Numbered from the stretch's first letter, positions 46,013-55,513 are shown. The stretch: 64,000 bases of DNA from Arcobacter arenosus (GCF_005771535.1 NZ_VANU01000005.1:178213-242212), one strand, 5' to 3'. Translations and numbers: made by a program. Notes: a model not told the origin generated them from the letters alone.

Positions 46013-46330
46013 CTAATTGTCTTTTGCTGACTTTTCTAATTCACTTAAGATAAAAGCTTTAACTTTCATCATATCTTCTGTAGGATATTTGTATTCAGCT
46101 TCACCTCTGGTTACTTTTACAAAAAAATCTTTTGAATTTTTGTTATAACCAAATCTTACATTATCCAAAATAACTTCATTAGGTTCAGTATCTTGAGGAC
46201 TTCCTTGAACTTTTTTATACTGATCATCTTGAATCACTTTTTCTTTATCGTCAACTTCTTTTACAGTCTTGATTTTTTCCACATGATTCGTCTTTGCTTG
46301 ATCTATTTCAGCAATTCTTCCAATTTCCAT
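46013..46330 (-). CDS. FlaG-like flagellar protein
   Basis: 105 residues. The first 50 are charged and likely disordered; the rest (NVRFGYNKNSKDFFVKVTR, then YPTEDMMKVKAFI) follows the FlaG pattern of a short beta hairpin ending in I/YPxEExL. FlaG affects filament length in related bacteria. It is the first gene of the second flagellar operon and has the strongest ribosome site I saw (AGGAGGGTATT before ATG). Confidence 0.7.
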   Translation of the reverse strand: MEIGRIAEIDQAKTNHVEKIKTVKEVDDKEKVIQDDQYKKVQGSPQDTEPNEVILDNVRFGYNKNSKDFFVKVTRGEAEYKYPTEDMMKVKAFILSELEKSAKDN

Positions 46331-46364
46331 AATACCCTCCTGTAAAAAGTATAGAGTTGTAGAT

Positions 46365-46370
46365 ATTATA
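46365..46370 (-). promoter_or_regulatory. Candidate -10 box for the flaG-like/fliY/mot/flh operon
   Basis: TATAAT on the minus strand after TTTAATCTTTTTTTGA, a T-rich upstream pattern of the housekeeping sigma factor. Transcription would start near 46358, leaving a leader of about 28 bases. Confidence 0.65.
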
Positions 46371-46432
46371 TCAAAAAAAGATTAAATTAATTTTTTAATT
46401 AATAAAAAATAATAAAAATTATATGTAAGATA

Positions 46433-48466
46433 TTATAGAGATTCTAATAATTCATCAAATTTATCAATTTTGAAATCAATTAAATCATCTAAATAAGGTT
46501 TATTAAAATATTGTGAGACACTTCCAAGTTTTAATTCTTGAATCAATTGAACACCAGTTAAAAAATCTGCGCTACTATCTTTTAAAATAGCTTTAATTAA
46601 AGAGATTTGTAAAGAGGCTTCATTTAATCTATCTGCTTCTAAATATGCAGCAACAATTAAATACATAGTATATTTATCTTCTAATTTATATCTTTTTTGC
46701 AAATCTTCAAGAATATTCAATGCTTCTAAAGGCTTTCCTTCATGAAGAAACATTAAAGCCCTTGTTCTTAAATATGAGGGATTTTCATCATTAGTAAGAT
46801 TTAAATCAGCTTTTTCAAAAAGCCCAATAGCTTTTAATAAATCAATATAGTATCTAGTAACTACAATTGGGGCTTGTAAAAAATTACTATTTATTTTTAA
46901 AGGGGTGTAATCTTGTAATCTTGCAAAATAATTATAATCATTTTCACCATCTCTTCTAATTGTTGATTTAATTAAATAAACAAGGGGATCTTTATAATGA
47001 TCTTTAAATAATGGATGATTAATGTCAATATTATTTTCAGATAATTTTATTAAATAATCTAAAGATTTATAAAAAATTGTATCCCTATAATTTAATGGTG
47101 CAAATTGATTTTCAAATTTTTCATTTATAAAAATCTTATATACTTCTTGACCAAAATATCTATACATACCTTCATCACTTCTAATATTTTGTTCAATATA
47201 CTCTAAATCACTAATTTTTTCATTTATTCTATTTGCACTAATTATTGTCATAACAGCATATAGTTTATTACCTGGATTTAATTTATATGCTTTTGTGAAA
47301 AATTTATATGCTTTATGAAAATCATCTATTTGAGCATAACATAAAGCAAGATTATAATATACATAGGAGTTAGAATTATCAGTGATATAATCTTTTAATT
47401 TGTTTACCCTTGTAATAGGGTCTTCTTTTAATATGTCTATAAATCTAGAATTATATTTAACCATTCTTTCAAGACTCTCTACATTTTGTCTATTTTTAAA
47501 TATAAAGCCCTTTGAAATGTCATATAAAATCTCTTCATTATCCGAAAAAATAAATGGCGCAAAATAAAATAAAAAATCAGTTTTTCTATTACTGTCAAAT
47601 TGAGTTATAAATTTCAAATATTCTTTTGCAGTATATTTATTTTTATTAAAATAAATCTCTAGAGGATAATCCAAGTTTGTTTTAAAATACTCTTTAACTT
47701 TTCTAATCTCTTCAATATGCTCTTTTAGTTTTTCAAGTTCATTTGATTTTAAATCTCTATATACCATTAACCATAAAATAATATTTTTTCTTTCAGGATT
47801 TAATGTCTCAGCTTTTGCTTTTTCAAGTCTTTGTTCAGCACTTGAATAATCATGAAGTTTCAAATATAGCATTGCAATTTTAAGCTGCATTGGAAACTCC
47901 ATAGAGTTTAGTATTTTTAAAGCTCTTTCATAATCTTTTAAAATAATATATGTATCTGCTACCATTCTTTTAGAATGCTCAGTTAAATTTTTATACTTAC
48001 TTGTAACCTCAATAATAGTTTCAAGATATTGCCTATCTTTTTTTATTTGATAAAGATAAAAACATGTTGAGATATAAGAATATGTATTTGTTCTTACAGC
48101 ATCTTTAAACTCGAAAATATTATTTAAATATAATAATGCATTTTCTATTTGATTTAATTTATAATATGCTATTCCAATATTTAAAAAAGATGGTATTTTC
48201 AACAATGAAGAGGTCTCTTTAAATATTTTAATTGCTTCTTTATACTCCCCTTTTTCTAGATGAAGTATCCCTTTATTGAATTCTAATTGTAGTTTAAACT
48301 TTTCTTGAGTTTTTTTTAGATTATCGAATTTAAAAAGAATTTCTGGCTGAGACTCAGTTAATTCATCTTTTGAAAATAAATTATTTGAGGAGATTAAAAT
48401 TACTATAAAAATAAATAAAAATTTATTCAAAACATAAAACCTAAACCATTGTATTAACTTGAGCAT
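46433..48466 (-). CDS. TPR protein with N-terminal membrane anchor, PflB-like candidate
   Basis: 677 residues. A hydrophobic segment (about 13-33) is an anchor or uncleaved signal. TPR pairs follow throughout, for example YYNLALCYAQIDDFHKAYKFF and FTKAYKLNPGNKLY. It overlaps the coiled-coil gene by 26 bases and closes the first flagellar operon, 102 bases before the promoter of the second. Campylobacter PflB is a membrane-anchored TPR protein of the stator scaffold. Layout and location fit PflB, but I cannot confirm orthology. Confidence 0.72.
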   Translation of the reverse strand: MLKLIQWFRFYVLNKFLFIFIVILISSNNLFSKDELTESQPEILFKFDNLKKTQEKFKLQLEFNKGILHLEKGEYKEAIKIFKETSSLLKIPSFLNIGIAYYKLNQIENALLYLNNIFEFKDAVRTNTYSYISTCFYLYQIKKDRQYLETIIEVTSKYKNLTEHSKRMVADTYIILKDYERALKILNSMEFPMQLKIAMLYLKLHDYSSAEQRLEKAKAETLNPERKNIILWLMVYRDLKSNELEKLKEHIEEIRKVKEYFKTNLDYPLEIYFNKNKYTAKEYLKFITQFDSNRKTDFLFYFAPFIFSDNEEILYDISKGFIFKNRQNVESLERMVKYNSRFIDILKEDPITRVNKLKDYITDNSNSYVYYNLALCYAQIDDFHKAYKFFTKAYKLNPGNKLYAVMTIISANRINEKISDLEYIEQNIRSDEGMYRYFGQEVYKIFINEKFENQFAPLNYRDTIFYKSLDYLIKLSENNIDINHPLFKDHYKDPLVYLIKSTIRRDGENDYNYFARLQDYTPLKINSNFLQAPIVVTRYYIDLLKAIGLFEKADLNLTNDENPSYLRTRALMFLHEGKPLEALNILEDLQKRYKLEDKYTMYLIVAAYLEADRLNEASLQISLIKAILKDSSADFLTGVQLIQELKLGSVSQYFNKPYLDDLIDFKIDKFDELLESL

Positions 48467-48782
48467 AAAGTTCTTCTGTTCTTTTTTCTAAGAGCTCAAC
48501 TTCATGTCTTAATTCTGTATTTTCAAGTTTTAATTTTTGTAAATCATCCCTTGCAACTTGCAGTGTATCTTGATTATTTTTAAGTGTACCAGCACTTACT
48601 TTAACTTGTTTTTCATATCGATCTATTATTGTTTGTAGTTTTTTATTCTCTTCTTCTAAAATATTTTTTTCTTCATTTATTTTTCTATATAAAGACTTAT
48701 AAACATTTGCACTTGAGAAAAAATATAAAAGTAAAACTCCAATAATAATAATTAGTAAAAAATTATCCAATTTAGTCCTCAT
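48441..48782 (-). CDS. Single-span coiled-coil membrane protein
   Basis: 113 residues: one membrane span (about 7-23) then a continuous coiled coil (about 33-110) with clear heptads (LEEENKKLQTIIDRYEKQVK, LENTELRHEVELLEKRTEEL). It resembles FtsB/FtsL-type topology but has no family signature. It is cotranscribed with flgE upstream and overlaps the TPR gene. No Shine-Dalgarno lies close to the ATG; the nearest AGAGG is buried in a perfect hairpin three bases before the ATG. A role with the TPR protein is inference. Confidence 0.72.
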   Translation of the reverse strand: MRTKLDNFLLIIIIGVLLLYFFSSANVYKSLYRKINEEKNILEEENKKLQTIIDRYEKQVKVSAGTLKNNQDTLQVARDDLQKLKLENTELRHEVELLEKRTEELYAQVNTMV

Positions 48783-48785
48783 AGT

Positions 48786-48811
48786 AATATAAGAGGAGAA
48801 CCTCTTATATT
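48786..48811 (-). repeat. Perfect hairpin between flgE and the coiled-coil gene
   Basis: AATATAAGAGG (48786-48796) and CCTCTTATATT (48801-48811) form an 11-base stem with a 4-base loop. It fills the space between the flgE stop and the next ATG (48782). No T-run follows on the minus strand, so it is not a classic terminator; an RNA stability or attenuation element is possible. Confidence 0.6.
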
Positions 48812-48814
48812 AAA

Positions 48815-51217
48815 TTATCTTTTTAAGTTGATTAAAGTATTTAACAACTCATCTGATGTTGTAATAGATTTTGCATTTGCTTCAAATGCCCTTTGAAATA
48901 CCATTAAGTTTACTAAACTCTCACTTAAATCTGCTGTAGAAAGTTCTAATGTTTGACCTTCAATTTTTGCAGTTTTGTCGTTATTTAAGTTATAAATTGG
49001 CTCACCAGATTCATTTGTTTTTCTTAATAGGTTATCCCCTGATGGTTCTAATCCTCTATTATTATTAAATAATGCAACAGAGATTTGACCAATAGCAAAT
49101 TCAGCTCCATCTTGTTTCATTGTAATAATACCTGAACTATCAACAGCAAATTCACCAAAGGCTGAATCAGAAATTCCTAAAGCATCAAGTTTTAATTGTA
49201 AAGAACTTTGTGTTGTTGTTTGGTCAATTGTATTAATTAATTCAATAAACTCAGCCCCAGCACCTTGTCTTCCACTATAATCATTGTTTTTATCCAATGG
49301 AGTATAATCAATATAAGTAGTATTTGAACCTACAGTATCTGTATTATCCCCTTTAGTTTTCATTGAACCACTAAACTCAACATCATAATTTTCATTAAGT
49401 GTTTCTATAACAAGATTACCATTAATATTTTTAGCAACTACATAATCTGATAGATTAAATGAGCTTGCTGTTTGGTTAGTTCCATCGCTTGATAATTTAT
49501 AATCATATGCAGTTGTTCCATTTATAGCTGCAACTATATCATCAATCGATGATGCATTATTAATAAAAATATCTAATGGAGTTTCAGGCGTTGTTGAACT
49601 TAATCCTGGAACTGGGATGATTTTTTCTAATTCTTTATCATAAATAGTTATTCCATAAGTAAAGTCAATAGAATTGTTTCCATTTAATCCAAGGTCTGAT
49701 GGAGTATAAACATCTTGTTGTTTACCTGTAATTGCTTTTGCTAATGCATCTCTAGCACTTTGTAAAGCTCCAATTCCAGAACCTTGAACTGCATTTGTAC
49801 CAGTTTGGTAAGATCCTGCTACAGTATTATTTCCTGATGATTCACCCACTTCACTAATAGTAAAAGTTTCACCTGGAATTAAAGATTCAATCTGAATCAT
49901 ACCTTTTATCATATCTAAATTTCTTGTAGATAAATTAAATGATTCAGTTTCTTGAAGAACATCGTTATTAGTACCTGTTACATCACTTTCATCAACTGTA
50001 TAAGCTCTTAATCCAGATATTTCAGAAATTGTATTTGCTAAACCTCTATATGTAGCAATTCTACTTGCAGCAATATCAGCATTTATAGTTAATGAACTAC
50101 TATATGAAGCTTCTGTAATTGAAGTTGGCGAAATACCTAACTCAACTGTTGATGCAGTAGTTGAAAGAGTACCACCATAAGTTGAATTTAATGCAGTATT
50201 AGATGAAATTGCATCAGCTAAACCTTGAACTATCTCTGCAACAGTTGCATTTTCATCAGAGATATAAGAAACAGTTTCACCATCAATAGTTAACTCATAT
50301 TTTGCATTGTTTTCAGCTGTATCAATACTAATTTGGTCATTTGTACCTGCATTATTTGCTAATGACATAGAACCACTATCAGTTGTTGTATCTAAGAAAC
50401 TTTCTTTAAACTCATCTGTTGCAGTTGTAGCAACATAGTTTTGTGAATATTTATTTCCATTGATATAAACATAAACTTGGTCACCATCTTTTGATATTAA
50501 TGCATCATTTCCTGATTTAAAGTTTATTTGAGAAACTTGTGCAGTTGAACTTGCACTTCCTCCATCTGGTTCATCTTGTAATTTTGATAACCAAGAAGCA
50601 TAGTTTGAAACAAGGGCTTCAACATCAGCAATTTTTGCAGATTTACTTTTTGCACCAGCCCCATCAAAAATTACAGTTGAATCTGCTTTTGCTGTAGCAG
50701 TATAATCTGTTGCTTTTGCTGTAATTGTTTCTACATAAGTTGAGTGACTTACAACTTTTGATGTTAATAATTTATTATAATCATTTGTAAACATATCAAC
50801 ATTAGGATTTGTACTTACTACATCTTGGCCAGGATCAAGTGCTCTCATAGCCCATCCTTGAACCTCATTTCCAGCTGCATCTTGTAAGGTTCCATTGTCA
50901 CCCATTCTAAGATTTCCAGCTCTTGTATACATGTTTTCACCAGAAACACTATTTTTAACAGTAAAGAATCCATCTCCACTAAGAGCCATATCATAATCAA
51001 CTCCAGTTAGTTTCAGATTTCCTTGTACATATAATTTTTCTGCATCAAGTATTTTAGACCCTTTACCAATTCTATCTTGGTACATTTGGTCTGCAAAAGA
51101 TATCCTAGATGCCTTATAACCTACTGTATTTACATTTGCTATATTGTGTGACTCATTATCTAACGCCGTTTGATGAGACGAAAGTCCTGAGATTCCTGTC
51201 CATAATGCTCCGATCAT
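48815..51217 (-). CDS. flgE: Flagellar hook protein FlgE, large form
   Basis: 800 residues. The N-terminal rod-type segment (MIGALWTGISGLSSHQTALD, ESHNIANVNTVGYKASR) and C-terminal LSESLVNLMVFQRAFEANAK with TLINLKR define the hook family. The middle (about 160-680) is a long Thr/Ser/Asn-rich surface domain, as in other Campylobacterota hooks, which exceed 800 residues. RBS AAAGGATAA precedes the ATG. It follows a second, smaller hook-family gene across a spacer with an imperfect hairpin. Confidence 0.92.
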   Translation of the reverse strand: MIGALWTGISGLSSHQTALDNESHNIANVNTVGYKASRISFADQMYQDRIGKGSKILDAEKLYVQGNLKLTGVDYDMALSGDGFFTVKNSVSGENMYTRAGNLRMGDNGTLQDAAGNEVQGWAMRALDPGQDVVSTNPNVDMFTNDYNKLLTSKVVSHSTYVETITAKATDYTATAKADSTVIFDGAGAKSKSAKIADVEALVSNYASWLSKLQDEPDGGSASSTAQVSQINFKSGNDALISKDGDQVYVYINGNKYSQNYVATTATDEFKESFLDTTTDSGSMSLANNAGTNDQISIDTAENNAKYELTIDGETVSYISDENATVAEIVQGLADAISSNTALNSTYGGTLSTTASTVELGISPTSITEASYSSSLTINADIAASRIATYRGLANTISEISGLRAYTVDESDVTGTNNDVLQETESFNLSTRNLDMIKGMIQIESLIPGETFTISEVGESSGNNTVAGSYQTGTNAVQGSGIGALQSARDALAKAITGKQQDVYTPSDLGLNGNNSIDFTYGITIYDKELEKIIPVPGLSSTTPETPLDIFINNASSIDDIVAAINGTTAYDYKLSSDGTNQTASSFNLSDYVVAKNINGNLVIETLNENYDVEFSGSMKTKGDNTDTVGSNTTYIDYTPLDKNNDYSGRQGAGAEFIELINTIDQTTTQSSLQLKLDALGISDSAFGEFAVDSSGIITMKQDGAEFAIGQISVALFNNNRGLEPSGDNLLRKTNESGEPIYNLNNDKTAKIEGQTLELSTADLSESLVNLMVFQRAFEANAKSITTSDELLNTLINLKR

Positions 51218-51260
51218 GATTTATCCTTTTAGATAAATTTTCAAACATTTTTACATGTTC

Positions 51261-51302
51261 AAATATTAATGCTCTTTAATAAATGTTAAAGCACTAATAT
51301 TT
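51261..51302. repeat. Imperfect inverted repeat between two hook-family genes
   Basis: AAATATTAATGCTCTTTAA (51261-51279) pairs with TTAAAGCACTAATATTT (51286-51302), with one mismatch and a bulge. It lies 20 bases after the end... of the smaller hook gene's stop codon and before the flgE ribosome site. It may set relative transcript levels of the two genes. Confidence 0.5.
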
Positions 51303-51319
51303 AAACAATTAAGATGAAA

Positions 51320-52765
51320 CTATTTTTTCATCTCAATTGCAGTTCTTAAAAACTCGTCCGATGTAGTTACCGATTTTGAACTAGCTTCAAAAGCTCTTTG
51401 ATATACCATCAAATCAACTAAACTTTCACTAAAATTTGTATTACTTAATTCTATTGAGCCACCTGTTAATGTATTTAAATTATCAGCATTATAAGGATCT
51501 CCAGTATCTTTACCTATGGTATATAAAGTTTCACCTTTTGGTTCTAAAGATTCAGGATTTTGGAATGTAACAGTTTCTAATTTTCCAATTAAAAATTTAT
51601 TATCTTGATCTTTTGCATAAATAAGTCCATCTTCAATAGATAATACACCAAATACATTTTCAGATATATTCAAATCATCAAGTTTTAATTGAAGTTCACC
51701 TATTCCTGCTAAAGTAGGACCAGCATCATTAATTGTATTAGTAACCTCTAAAAACTCTCCCCCTGCTGCAACTATTGCATCCCTTAAAGCATCTCTAACA
51801 CTATTTACAGCTGCATATCCTGTCCCTGAAACTGGTGAAACGATTTCATTTATACCATACCCATTTGAATTAATTGCAGCACCTGTTATTCTGTTATCTC
51901 GACCAGGGATTAAAGAACTAATAGTAAGAAGTCCTGAACTATCAACAGTCGCACTCATACCAGCTACATTTGAAATCTTATCAGCAAATAGATTCATAGT
52001 TGTTTGAGCATCTGTTTCAAAGGGTTGTTTTATTGAGTCATTATTAATATAAATTTCAACATATCCACTTGTTAATTCTGTAGAAAAATCAGAAAAACTA
52101 ACTTGTGTAACTTGTGAAGTTGAAGAAGTACCATCTACAGGATTTGCAGAGTATAAATCTAATTGAACATTATATTCAGCCGACAGTTCTCGAATGTCAT
52201 TTAATAAGGCACTTGAACTTTTAAACCCTTGACCACTAACTCCTGTATCAACTGCAGTTAATGTATAGTCTGTAGCTTTTGCGTTAATAGTTCTAGAAAA
52301 ACCAACTCCATTAATTGGTTCTGTTGCAATAAATTTAGTATAATTATTATTGTAAGTTTGAGTGCCATCAGTACTTACAATACTTGAAAAAGTTGTAGGA
52401 TTTCCATAAATCTTATCACCATATGCAGTTTGCAAAGTCCCATCAGTTCCCATTTTGAAGTTACCAGCTCTAGTATATAAGGTTTCACCTGTTTTTACAT
52501 CATTTACGATAAAAAAACCTTGACCATCAATCGCTACATCAAGTGTATTATTAGTTACTTTTAAATTTCCTTGTTGAAAATTTTTCTCTACATTTTGGAT
52601 TTGGACACCATTTCCATATCTTGACTGATACATTAAATCTTCAAAAGATACATCATCTTTTTTATGAGCAATAGTATTTGAGTTCGTAACATTATTAGAC
52701 TGAGTATTTAGTGCTCTTTCAAAGGTATTTAAACCAGTAACACCATTCCATAATCCACTAATCAT
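51320..52765 (-). CDS. Second hook-family protein (FlgE-like)
   Basis: 481 residues with the same ends as FlgE: MISGLWNGVTGLNTFERALN at the start, and NFSESLVDLMVYQRAFEASS with EFLRTAIEMKK at the end. The GNLKVTNNTLDVAIDGQGFF core is conserved. The middle is about half the size of that in the 800-residue neighbour. It is intact and placed between flgD and flgE, so it is not a relic. It may form a hook segment or a cap-proximal part, or be the main hook in some conditions. Confidence 0.87.
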   Translation of the reverse strand: MISGLWNGVTGLNTFERALNTQSNNVTNSNTIAHKKDDVSFEDLMYQSRYGNGVQIQNVEKNFQQGNLKVTNNTLDVAIDGQGFFIVNDVKTGETLYTRAGNFKMGTDGTLQTAYGDKIYGNPTTFSSIVSTDGTQTYNNNYTKFIATEPINGVGFSRTINAKATDYTLTAVDTGVSGQGFKSSSALLNDIRELSAEYNVQLDLYSANPVDGTSSTSQVTQVSFSDFSTELTSGYVEIYINNDSIKQPFETDAQTTMNLFADKISNVAGMSATVDSSGLLTISSLIPGRDNRITGAAINSNGYGINEIVSPVSGTGYAAVNSVRDALRDAIVAAGGEFLEVTNTINDAGPTLAGIGELQLKLDDLNISENVFGVLSIEDGLIYAKDQDNKFLIGKLETVTFQNPESLEPKGETLYTIGKDTGDPYNADNLNTLTGGSIELSNTNFSESLVDLMVYQRAFEASSKSVTTSDEFLRTAIEMKK

Positions 52766-52774
52766 ATTTAGCCT

Positions 52775-53446
52775 TTAAAATATTCTAGTAATTGCACTAA
52801 AAGGAATTGAAGTTAACTGATCTGAATAAACAGGGATAACCGCCCCTTCCATAGTGTATCCAGAATCTGTAACAATCTCATTATCTTCATCTAATATTAC
52901 GGGTTTACCATCTTCATTTAAAATTGCTTGACCAGGGTTTTCTAATGCTACTTTATATCCAGTTGTTTTTCCTGTACTATCTAAAATCTCACCATTAATA
53001 TTGTAAATTATACGATTTCCATCTGGGTCTAAAACTTGATCTTCAACATATAAAATCTGTTGAGCATTAACTGTAACTTCACCATCTAGACTCTCAACAG
53101 ATCTAACAGTATAAGCTTTATTTACTCCATTTTCCCCAATATTACCATCTTCAATATTCTGACCAATTACATTTGAAGCATTAGCAAGGGCAGATTGAGA
53201 AAAAGTACTCACTAAAGCTTCCATAGTCTCAATTGTCTTTAAATTTGTATTAATTGTAGACATTTGCATTTGGGTATCCATCATTCTTTGTGAATCCATT
53301 GGAGCAGTTGGGTCTTGAAGTTTTAATTCTGTTAACATTAACTGCAAAAAATCTTCAGTTGTTAACTGATCATTACTAACAGAAGTTGTATATGTACTTC
53401 CATCTACACCTGTTGCTGACTGAACTGTAACATTATCTACTGACAT
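52775..53446 (-). CDS. flgD: Flagellar hook assembly protein FlgD
   Basis: 223 residues. The N-terminal export/scaffold motif FLQLMLTELKLQDPTAPMDSQRM (about 31-53) is the FlgD signature. The C-terminal beta part includes VDPDG-like LDPDGNRIIYN. It caps the growing hook. It lies nine bases before the smaller hook-family gene and eight after fliN. Confidence 0.93.
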   Translation of the reverse strand: MSVDNVTVQSATGVDGSTYTTSVSNDQLTTEDFLQLMLTELKLQDPTAPMDSQRMMDTQMQMSTINTNLKTIETMEALVSTFSQSALANASNVIGQNIEDGNIGENGVNKAYTVRSVESLDGEVTVNAQQILYVEDQVLDPDGNRIIYNINGEILDSTGKTTGYKVALENPGQAILNEDGKPVILDEDNEIVTDSGYTMEGAVIPVYSDQLTSIPFSAITRIF

Positions 53447-53454
53447 ATTAACTC

Positions 53455-53748
53455 CTAACTCATGTTTTCTTCGAAGAAATATCTTACGACATTATCTGAG
53501 TCCATTGCCTCTTGAACTCTTACAGCAAGTTTTTCATCAATTACTATGATATCACCTGTCCCAATAATTCTTTTGTTGACATAGATATCTCCACCTGAAC
53601 CAGCTGATTTGTCAAGGGATAATATATCTCCTGAACTTAACTCCAAGAACTCTTTGATTGTGATATTTGCACTTCCAAGCATCACATCAACAATAATCTC
53701 AGTATCAACTAATAAATCATAATCTCTTTCAGTAATTTCCATAGGCAC
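53455..53748 (-). CDS. fliN: Flagellar switch protein FliN
   Basis: 97 residues forming one SpoA domain: DTEIIVDVMLGSANITIKEFL, SGDILSLDKSAGSGGDIYVN and IGTGDIIVIDEKLAVRVQEA. It builds the C-ring base with FliY and FliM. It is separated from fliH by 83 bases that contain a likely promoter, unlike the tight joints on both sides. Confidence 0.93.
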   Translation of the reverse strand: MPMEITERDYDLLVDTEIIVDVMLGSANITIKEFLELSSGDILSLDKSAGSGGDIYVNKRIIGTGDIIVIDEKLAVRVQEAMDSDNVVRYFFEENMS

Positions 53749-53768
53749 ACTTTTTTATATATTGCTAG

Positions 53769-53774
53769 ATTATA
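53769..53774 (-). promoter_or_regulatory. Candidate internal -10 box upstream of fliN
   Basis: TATAAT on the minus strand after TAATCTAATTTTATGG, in the widest gap (83 bases) of the first flagellar operon. The start would be near 53762, giving a leader of about 14 bases to the fliN ATG. Confidence 0.5.
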
Positions 53775-53831
53775 CCATAAAATTAGATTAATTTTGATTA
53801 TTTAAATATTTAAATTATAAATTAGGAGATT

Positions 53832-54497
53832 TTAAACTATGACATCCAAAGATTCAAGCATTGTACTAACCTTTGACTCAATATTCCCATCAAAGTTTCC
53901 AAGATCACTTGCAATAACTACACCACCAGCAGTAACATTAGCATCTTCTACTAACTCAATATGATTTTCTAAATTTAATTGATTTTTTAATATTTCATAA
54001 TCTTTAGGATTTAAATGAATTCTAATTTTAGAAGCATTTTTTATCTTCTCAAAAAGATGTGATATAGTTTGTTTAGCAATATTAGCTGAGTTTTCACCAA
54101 TTTCTATTGCAATAATTTTTTGTGCAATTGCAATTGAGGTTTTTAAAAGTTTTGTTTCCATTTGGAAAGTTGCTTGTTCAAAAAAGTTTGCATACTGTTT
54201 TAAATCTTTTATAGCTTGTACAACTTGAGCATCAATATCTTTTTGAGTTAAACCATTTTGTTGAAGAAGGGTTACTTTTTGATTAAGCTGCTGGATTTGA
54301 ACACTAAGATTTTGAACCTCTTTTAATGTAGCTTCAGAAGATATTAAAGTTTGAGTATTTACAATCCCTGTATTAGGTGTGATATTCGTTTGTTTATCAT
54401 CATTTCCATCTTGAACAAAAGTACCTAATTGATAACTTTGTATATCATCATTGGAATTTACAATTTTTGCACTTGAATATACGTTATTTTTATCCAT
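53832..54497 (-). CDS. fliH: Flagellar assembly protein FliH
   Basis: 221 residues. Residues 1-50 are polar and variable; 55-110 form a coiled coil (VQQLNQKVTLLQQ-like); the C-terminal part (MLLKTSIAIAQKIIAIEIGEN-like, then IRIHLNPKDYEILK) matches the E/H-type stator of export ATPases. It binds FliI and FliN. It ends at the gap before fliN. Confidence 0.88.
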   Translation of the reverse strand: MDKNNVYSSAKIVNSNDDIQSYQLGTFVQDGNDDKQTNITPNTGIVNTQTLISSEATLKEVQNLSVQIQQLNQKVTLLQQNGLTQKDIDAQVVQAIKDLKQYANFFEQATFQMETKLLKTSIAIAQKIIAIEIGENSANIAKQTISHLFEKIKNASKIRIHLNPKDYEILKNQLNLENHIELVEDANVTAGGVVIASDLGNFDGNIESKVSTMLESLDVIV

Positions 54498-54499
54498 TT

Positions 54500-55507
54500 T
54501 TATTCATCCATATCTCTATCAATTACACCCTCTTCTATCATTTTTTGGGCTACATCTAACATTTTTCTTTGGGCTGCCTCAATATCTTTAATTTTAACTT
54601 TTGTTAACATCTCAAACTCTTCTTTGAATCTTTCACTAGCTCTTTGAGACATTGCACCAGTAATTTTTGTCATATCTTCATCAGTTGCATTTTTCATAGC
54701 AACGGCTACATCTGCAGTATCAACATTTTGCAGGATTTTCATTATATATTCTGATTCTAAATTTAATAGATCTTCAAATACAAACATATTTTCTTTAATT
54801 TTTGTTGCTAACGTTGTATCTACACCATTGATATTTTTAAGAATATCTTGAGCTTTTGGACCTAACCTATTAAGCATATCAGCAACAACCTTAACCCCAC
54901 CAACATCAACAATAGATGATAATAATGATTCAAGTTTCTTTTCTAAAACTAATGAAATAGTTCTAACAACATCAGGAGAAACATCCTTAATTGTTGCCAT
55001 CTGCATTGTAACTTTAACCTTTATATCCTCTTCAAGCTGTTGTAAAACTTCAGCTGCTTTTGGAGGTTCTAAGTGAGATAAAATAACAGCAATTGTTTGA
55101 GGAGACTCATCTTTAATAAAGTCTGATAACTGCTTAGGATTTATCCCATCTAAATAAGCAAAAGATTGTGCTGCTAACTTCATTCGAGATAATTTAGCTA
55201 GTACTTCATCTGCTTCATTTTTTCCTAATGATTTATATAAAATATCTTTTGCATAATCATACCCACCAGAACTAATAAAGGCTTTTGATCTGGTAAATAA
55301 ATGAAACTCTTCTAAAATTGCCAAAGAGGTTTCTTTATCAATAGAATTAATCATAGTGATATGTGTAGAGATATCCTCTACCATTTGTTTTGGTAAATGT
55401 TGGAAAATTTTTACTGTAGACTCTTCCCCAATAAGGACACAAAAGTGTGCTACCTTATCAAGCATTGACATACCTTTTAATAACTCTTTTGCACTATCAT
55501 CCATCAT
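54500..55507 (-). CDS. fliG: Flagellar motor switch protein FliG
   Basis: 335 residues with N, middle and C domains. ESPQTIAVILSHLEPPKAAEVL is the middle-domain EHPQ-type motif. The C-terminal torque helix lies around VFEDLLNLESEYIMKILQNVD and SQRASERFKEEFEML, with charged residues that meet MotA. It attaches to FliF and transmits torque. It is six bases downstream of fliF and two before fliH. Confidence 0.95.
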   Translation of the reverse strand: MMDDSAKELLKGMSMLDKVAHFCVLIGEESTVKIFQHLPKQMVEDISTHITMINSIDKETSLAILEEFHLFTRSKAFISSGGYDYAKDILYKSLGKNEADEVLAKLSRMKLAAQSFAYLDGINPKQLSDFIKDESPQTIAVILSHLEPPKAAEVLQQLEEDIKVKVTMQMATIKDVSPDVVRTISLVLEKKLESLLSSIVDVGGVKVVADMLNRLGPKAQDILKNINGVDTTLATKIKENMFVFEDLLNLESEYIMKILQNVDTADVAVAMKNATDEDMTKITGAMSQRASERFKEEFEMLTKVKIKDIEAAQRKMLDVAQKMIEEGVIDRDMDE

Positions 55508-55513
55508 TTAACC

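Noticed and set aside
51320-52765. Smaller hook gene as a decayed copy of flgE
   Set aside because: The frame, both assembly ends and the ribosome spacing are intact.
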